DNA of 64,000 nucleotides from the NCBI RefSeq assembly GCF_022539315.1, contig NC_066333.1, positions 8,647,001 through 8,711,000 of the forward strand, in the 5' to 3' direction. Position numbers and translations under genes: made by a program. Origin of the DNA: Serinus canaria (taxonomy: Eukaryota > Chordata > Aves > Passeriformes > Fringillidae). Under the pieces are notes generated by a model. The model was not told the DNA's origin. It was given only the letters and a program-made list of their open reading frames with translations, and did not search any database. The first letter of the stretch is position 1; each line of letters begins with the position of its first letter. Of this stretch, positions 23,809 to 64,000 are shown in pieces.

Positions 23809-26800
23809 GTGGGCACACAAGAAAGGACATTTTTAGGACAGTGACCCTCCACCCCATGAGCTGGCCATGGCTCCAGCTCCTTCTGGACCAGCTGCTCCTG
23901 GGGGAACGGAGCCTTTCCGGAGCCCACAAAGTGATGGGCAGCACTTGGAAATCTCTGTCTCCTCGCTCCAGCCAAACCTCCTGTGTAGTGAATCCGGGCA
24001 GGGAGTGCTTCCAGCTGTCAACGTTTGGCTTGGAGTCCAGATATTTAAATCCTTGCCTTCCTCTCTGGTGCCATCCTTCAAGGGTGGCTCAGATCTGGGT
24101 ATTTAGGTCACTCCCAGCCCTGTTAAAAGAGGCTCTTTCTCCCAGGCGCCGGCTGGTCGGAAGGAGCCCCTTGAACACCAGGTGAAACTGTGGTGCCTCT
24201 AGAGGGGACAAGCGAGTCATTCATCCCCACCGGGACCCTGGACAGCTCCTGGGGCTCAACACAGCCACTCATTTACTGCTGCAGCTGTGGCTGATGAAAG
24301 AGATACAGCCAAGGCTGTCAAACCTCCCGGCAGATTCACTGCCAGCAGATTAGGAAGCTTTAATTAAGCAGAGAACTGGGCTGTTCACTGCACAAATGGT
24401 GCTTCCTGTCCTATTTTGGCCTCTCAGCAGTCAGGCACCGTCTCCAGTGAGTGGATGGACCCACCTGGGTGATGAGGAAGCTTCCTTAGGTGACTGATGT
24501 TCCCAACTCTTCCTGTACCCCTAGATAAACCAATCCCTGGGAAAATTCCAAACCAGCAAAAATCCACACTTAAAAACATCCTTCTTCCCTAACAAGCTGT
24601 CAGCTGCACGCAGGTGTCGCCAGGGAATCTCACACCTTCTTAGAAAGCAGAGTAAGCAGTTGTTGCTATATTTAAAATGAGCTCAATTAAGGCTTTTCTA
24701 TTGAACCTGCCAAATAAGCACTTAGGTTAGATTTAATAAGATTGTCGTATGTTAATAAAGTAATGATTACAAAAGGTAACATTCCCAGTACCTGGTGCTC
24801 ATCTGGTGCTCTGTCTCTAACAAGCACATCACAAATATTAACCATTTCTTGCAATCCTCAGCTCTGCTTATCTGTGTTTATCTGAGTGTCTGGCTCAGGG
24901 GTGAGAGGAGGGGATGGGGAGGGGGAGTCTGAAGGGAGCCTGGATATTGTGCGAGTGTGCAGCCCTTTTACCTCATGGGGAGAGGTCCTGATCACCCTCT
25001 AACCTTTGGATCTGCATTGTGTGCACATGCTTGCACTTCTCTGTGAGCTCATAAATATATATTGTATTTAAATGTAGTTTTTCATGCCAGTCACAGCTCG
25101 TAATCCAGAGGATGTGCAGCAGTGAAGGACAATGGGATGTGGGCACGTTTACTTATTTATTTTTGCCTTTAAAGAAGTCCAGGCATGGGATAAAATTTCC
25201 CATGACAGGTTTGAAATGAGATCTCTGCAGTGCTGGGGAGAGCTGATCTCTGCATGGAGCCAGCTGAGCCCAGACACTGCTGCCAGGGCTCATCCTGGAC
25301 AACGGTGTCTGGTGGCAAAAATGAACTTTTGCCTCCCAAATCTCTATTTTCCTGTGCCATTGGGATCTAGGTGGGAGGCAGCTGAGTAGCAGGTGGGTTG
25401 TTGGTGAGGGCTGACTGCTGTCAGGTCAGGTAGGGTGGATGGTGGTGGTGCCACCAGAGCCCATCCCTGCTGTCCCCTTCGCAGAGATCTCAGAAATCCC
25501 CTCACATTGTGCCACCCAAGGATCATCTCATGGAAAAGGCAGCTGGCTTATCACAGAGCTGGAAAACAATGAGATTGAAGAAGTACAATTATTTCCCCCC
25601 CTCTTCCCTACCCCTCCTCTTCTGGCACGAGAGCCGTCGGCACGTACGGAGCCACTTGGGTCTCGCCGGCATTGGGATTGCGCGCTGTAGCGCTTCCCAG
25701 GAGTGGAGAGGAAGGTGTGTGTCAACTCCAACCACGGCCTCTGCAATCAGCCAGCCTAATGCTGGGCTGTCAGCACTGTGGAGGCAGCGGTGCAGCTGCA
25801 CCTGTGTCAGATGTGATGTTCAGGAGCAGCTTTTCTGCTCCGCTTCCCCCGAGTGTGGAGGATGCTGCTGCCACAGAGGCAGCGCTCGGGAAGCGCTTCA
25901 CTCGCAGCACTGGGTGATTTTGGGGGGGGCTGGACCCTTTCTGCAAATGCAAAGTGACAGCACGGCTTCAGGAGGATGTTTGTGACACAGCTGGAGTGTC
26001 AGATTCGAGGTGGGTACAAGCTGTGGGTTTGCATCTCGACATGTCAAGGCAAAATCCTCCCCCCTCCCTGACTCGGAGCTGGGAACACCGTGCAGGGTGT
26101 CCTTTCCTGGAAGCAGTCAGAGCAAAAGGCAGACGGGAGCTTATTCAGCTGAGAACAGGACTCACAATAGGTGGAACGTCAGGAAGATTTAAATCAAGCA
26201 GCTAGGAAGACCCTAAAGGAAGGAGAGGGGGAAAAAATCCATCTAATCTCAGAGTGTGGTTACAAAATAGCAGCTGGGAGCTACTACTGAGCCTTTTATT
26301 AAAAGTAGAGGCACACTGTTGATCAAGAGTATTTCTTCCTCTATCACCCCATATTTATTTATTTTAAAATTCACAGCTAGAGAAGATCCAGCAGGACAAA
26401 GTCCTCCTCATTTTCTGCAATGAACAAAGATGCCACAGTGCTTTATAGACAGGAAAGGGGAGAAATTTGGAGACCTAGATCCGGGTCTCTCCACCTGTGT
26501 TCAGCCTGCAACAGCCAAGGAGGAATTCCTCATAGGAAAAAAAGGGAGGAGAAATCAGGATAGGCCATTCAAACCCATCCTCACTGAGAGGCAGTTTTGC
26601 TGCCTTTTCCCTTGAGGAGCTAAAGAAGGGACTCTTTGGATCGTCAAGAGGGGAAGGACCAAGCAGAAAACCCCTTTTCAACAATTCTGTAGGAAAAAAT
26701 GCCATTACTTCTGGAATTTTCCTTCTGCTGCTAGGCAAATGTAAGTTGGGGGGTTTTAAAAACTAAAAATAGAGGCACTGTGTGTCTGTCTGTCCCTCTA

Positions 26801-29800
26801 AAGCTCAGATGCTGCTTCTTGCATTTGGCATTTTGCTACATCTACAAATGAGCACCGATGGAAGCTCTGCTGCTTTCAGTGTAAAATAAATATTCCTGCT
26901 GAATCCTCACCTCCCTTTGTCCAGCTGAAGGGTTTTCCAGCATGTTTATTTTCTCTGAGCTCCGTGGTGCTCTTGAATACATATAAAGTATTACTGCTGA
27001 CCGGGGGGAATTTCAGCAGGGCCTTTAATGGCAGATTTGCATAGAGCTGTCGAAGCCCAGGCACACCTGGGCTTCAGCACGTGCTGGGCTCCCAGTGGGT
27101 TTGTGTTCTGTTATGTTCCTTGGGCTTCCAATGCAAAGGAAATGTGTATTAAGACAAGAAGGAAGAAGAAAATGTCAACCCTGTAGGTACTCTAGAAAAT
27201 GAAACTTCAGATCCGTGCTGTATTGCTGTCTCTTGGCAGCAGAACAAGAGCTGGGCTGTAGAATCTGGCTGTTAAAATTCACACTGTGCTCAGGTTAAAC
27301 TCTTTTTCAAGTTTTTCTGTCTGAACATCATTGATTTAAGTCTGCATCATTGACAAATTATCATTAAAACTTGTATTCTGTTCATGTCAGGGAGGTCCTT
27401 AGTGACGGTAAACAGGATAGGGGACATTTCTTGCTTTTAGAGAGAAAAGAGAGGGGAAAGGGGAGCACAGAGATGCAGTCCCATTCCCAAGGTTACCCTG
27501 ACTACCACTGATCTGAATCCTGAAGGGAGTACCCTGAGACCCAGCATAGAGTCCTTTCCTGTAGTGTTAGGTTAGGAAACTTGCTAGATGCTGATTTTGG
27601 TTTAATCTTAGAGATAACTCATGCATAAGGTGAGGAGGTGTGGAGTAAACCTCTGTCTTTTCCAGCCAGACTAATGTGCTTGTGACTGGCATCTGGCAGC
27701 AATAATTTATTTGCAGGTTTCCTTTTGGGCTGCTTTGTTTTCATTCAGAGTTAAAGCAATAAGACTGAAATCCAGACAGCTCCTCAGCCTGGCTGTTATG
27801 TGAACAAGAGAGAGACCTAATGAAAATAGCCTGTCGGTCTCCAGGACTGCAAACATGCACTGTGTGACCTGAAATTTCACATTAAAATGATCTGTCTAGA
27901 GGGCTTCTGGCTGAGAAGGCAACAATAAAGGACAATGGTTTCATGTAACCTTCCTGCATCTGAGCCTGATATCACAGAGGCTCCAGAAGCACAGTCAGGG
28001 CTCTGCCAGTTTTTTAGGTTGCCTGGGAGGAGCAGGGGCCGAGCTCCATAATGGATCTTATTCCTTGTGTTTCTGCCCTTTGGAGGGAAATGAGGGTTTT
28101 TGAGGATGATCCTGATGTTGGTTTAAGCTAAAAAAAGGAGCTTGATGGTAGAAAACAGAATCTGGGAGCACAGAGCCCTTCCCATCCCGATGGTGATGTA
28201 AGTGAAACATTATAAAAACACAGCAGTGGGGCTGTGTCAGGGTGTCTCTAAACAAGAAATGGGGTGTTTCTTATGGAGAAAACTCACAATAATCTAGAAA
28301 TTTGGAGTTGTATTGTTTTGGGTTTTTGGTGGTGGTGGTGAGGTTTTTTTTTTTTGGTTCTTTTTCTTTTTTTTTTTTTTTGTAGAATAGGCATCAAGGC
28401 AGCCTATTTGGCTTTTCCATTCCTTGGTCCTTAGCAAGGCTGGGTCACCAGATGTCCCTTCCAGCCCTGAGAATTCTGTGACTCTCTGGGTCTGTCCCTG
28501 CCTTAGGTGGCTCCTGTCCCCTTTGCCCATGTGGTGACTGAATCTGCTCCTGCCTTCCCAGGGTGTTTGATCCTAGCTTGAAAGAGGAATGGGAGGCAGT
28601 GGGAGGGATTGCTCTGAGGTGCTGTGGAGCAGTGAGGAGCCTGCATGCCAGCTCACATGATATTTAACTCCCAAAGTAAAATGTGACCTGAAATGGGATC
28701 TCCCCTATTTATAGATAGGCAGCTTGAGCCTGTCCCACCTGTCTGGCTAAGAAAAATGAAATTTTGCTTTGCTTTTCCCTGCTGTCTGTGCTGGTCCTGC
28801 CTCCTCACAGGCACTGCCCATCGCCCTTCCCACAGCCTGACCTCCTCTGCCCCTTTGATCTGCAGGAAACCCATATTGCCCCATCACACAACAATTCCCA
28901 GTGAGAAATGTCAAAAAAGGAAATAAAAGAGAGAGGAAAAAGAAAGAGAGAGCCCTCTGTGGCCTTGCTGCTGGTGGAGGCTCCCAGCAGAGCAGGGTGC
29001 CGCGGTGTTGGTGGCATGCGGCGGCATTAGGGAGCGAGCTCCGCGCGCCGGCGCTGGGAGGCTCATAAATGTAATGAAGTCCCTGTGACACCTGCTCCTC
29101 TCCACTCTTTAAACCAGAGCCATTGGTCCACAGGGAAGTAGGGCTTTAAAAATACAAATTATAGTAATTGTCTGCTGTGTTATTGGGGAGATTGTAATAA
29201 ACGTGGAGCACAACACCGCCGTGCCATGAGCTGAATGCTGACAGGGTGCATAAATTGCTCCAGGTTTTGATTCCCCTCACCCAGCCCCTTTTTTTTTTTT
29301 CTTTTTTCCTCTCCCATCCCCCCATCTAACAAATCATTGCACGTTCACATTGAATTTCTGGAAGTTGGCAGTGTGAAGGAGAGAGGTGCCTGGGGAAAAC
29401 TTCATCCCTCCTCTGAGGGGTTTTTAGCTGTGATGCCCCAAGGGCTGGAGACCTTGGTCTCCTCTCCCTGCCTGCCCCAACAGCCTCCCTCCCTCTTTGT
29501 TGCTCCTAAACCTCAGGGAAAGGACCAAGCAGTGCCTGCTTTGAGGGTGAGGAGCCCCTGGGAACTGGGAGCAGCATTCATCAAGACCTTTTTAGGGTGT
29601 GTTTGGGGATTCAGCAGCACTTACCCTACCTGCACCACCCCTACTGCCAGTGGAGCAACACATGCTCTATGTGCATGTCCCTTCCTGCCCCTGGCCCAGA
29701 GAGAGCAGAGGTGGTGTCCCTGCTCTGTCAGGGGTGCTGGAGCAATGGAAACTCCTCATTTAGGAATAATAAGGAGATGGCCTGTGCCTTCCCTAACTGG

Positions 29801-30836
29801 GCCTGTAGAGGATATTCCAAAGAGAGTTGGTTTTTATTATGTCAAACCCCACTCCTAAATGGCTCTTTCACCTCCTTTTCTCTGTCCTTGTAATCTCTGG
29901 AAGAAATGTCCCACATGATAATGCTGCAGTAAAACCCAAATTGTCTTCCCAACCTAGCAGGCTCTGATGCCCTGCCCTGCTCACACCCTGATCTTGCCAT
30001 TCCCCCTTGGCATTTACAGCCAAACACTCCTGCCTGCAGAGAGAGCATCTCTGTCAAGGGTGAAACAGAAAGCAGTTCTTTGACCACTTCAGCAGCTCCT
30101 CTGACACCATTAATGAAATCCCACTTATATAATTCCAGCCATGCCATGGAGGTCCCTGCCTTCCTGTTCCCACCTCCAGGCACTGCCTGGTTTCAAAGGT
30201 GCTGTACCCCAGAGGTGGCTGCACTTCAGACTTCTGCTACCTTGTGGCATGTGGTGATGTTTAATTAATATCCAGAACTTTGAAGTCCCCGATGTTACTT
30301 ATTCATGCCCGTGTTCCCTGCAGACCTTGTGTTTGATGTCCATGTTGTGAGTTATTTAGATGCAGTCATCTTTGTGGCAAATTTAAGCAGAGAGGAGAGG
30401 TTGTTCTTTGGGGCACTTGTGAAAAATTGCCCTTTTTCAGTCAGGAGATCAGCTCAGACACATATTCAGAGATTTGTGATTCTGTGTTGGCATTCCACCC
30501 AGGTGCTCACAGCAGTTCTGTGCTGTAAATCCAGAGAAATCAGCTCTGCCCCTAACAAGGGCTATCTCATGCACAGCCAACACATCTGGGTGTTTGTTCC
30601 TCTGTGCTACTCAACAGACAAAGTCCTTCCTGTGTCCCAGGATGTGGAAATTAATTTAAAATTGCTAAATCTGGGCACTGTGGGTTGAACAACAGCATTA
30701 AGGTAAGAAGCCTCCATCTCAAAAACCCGGGAAATCTTTCCCAGCCACCCACAAAGCCACAACCACATACGAGCTTGTCCTTTAATGATGATTTTCTGGC
30801 TATCTTCCAGTAATGATTTTTCTCTTTCTGTTGCAG
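23809..30836. other. Intron before MYT1 coding exon 1
   Basis: Mostly single-copy. Contains CpG patches at about 25620-25920 and 28995-29060, T-rich simple DNA at 28345-28381 and a short CR1 tail at 28436-28493. No other exon with homology seen. Confidence 0.55.
28436..28493 (+). mobile_element. Short CR1 3' tail remnant
   Basis: CCAGATGTCCCTTCCAGCCC followed by GAGAATTCTGTGACTCT resembles the final 50 bases of CR1; diverged and short. Confidence 0.6.

Positions 30837-64000
<33,164 letters not shown>

Overview
The window is vertebrate nuclear DNA, almost certainly from a bird and probably a songbird. The dispersed repeats are the 3' ends of CR1 LINEs, the typical avian retrotransposon. One 350-bp element resembles, from memory, an LTR that is abundant in passerine genomes. 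The only protein gene I can support is MYT1 (myelin transcription factor 1, a CCHHC zinc-finger repressor/activator of neural and endocrine differentiation). It lies on the + strand. All 18 coding exons seen here (30837 to 63780) have AG/GT junctions and join into one open frame of 1016 codons with seven zinc fingers. The last part, normally a C-terminal coiled coil, lies beyond the right edge.

Layout: 1-1200 is ordinary flank with a TTA microsatellite and a CR1 tail. At 1205-1560 there is a CpG-rich segment with two CCAAT boxes in reverse, the best promoter candidate. From 1560 to about 8900 the DNA is unusually CpG-rich and poor in interspersed repeats, with homeodomain/POU-like and palindromic motifs, as expected of a developmental-gene promoter region. 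From 8900 to 30836 there is a long intron (or introns) with a few CR1 fragments and one good candidate 5' exon at 23708-23808. From 30837 the coding exons follow.

Exon organisation mirrors the protein. Finger 1 (exons 3/4) is followed by the acidic region (exon 5), fingers 2 and 3 (exons 6-8), the MYT1-family central domain with a serine-rich segment (exons 9-12), and the finger 4-7 cluster (exons 13-18). Five of seven fingers are split by a phase-2 intron at the same Ser codon, and exons 3, 13 and 15 are each exactly 63 nt.

The most unusual feature is a 3.1-kb satellite (about 55971-59080) inside the intron after exon 16. It has 18 units of about 169 or 178 bp. Each carries telomere-like TTAGGG runs, and some form a perfect telomeric-motif inverted repeat. 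A 132-bp sequence occurs twice nearby (53836 and 59870). No RNA genes, CRISPR or other protein genes were recognised; the many other open frames are unsupported.
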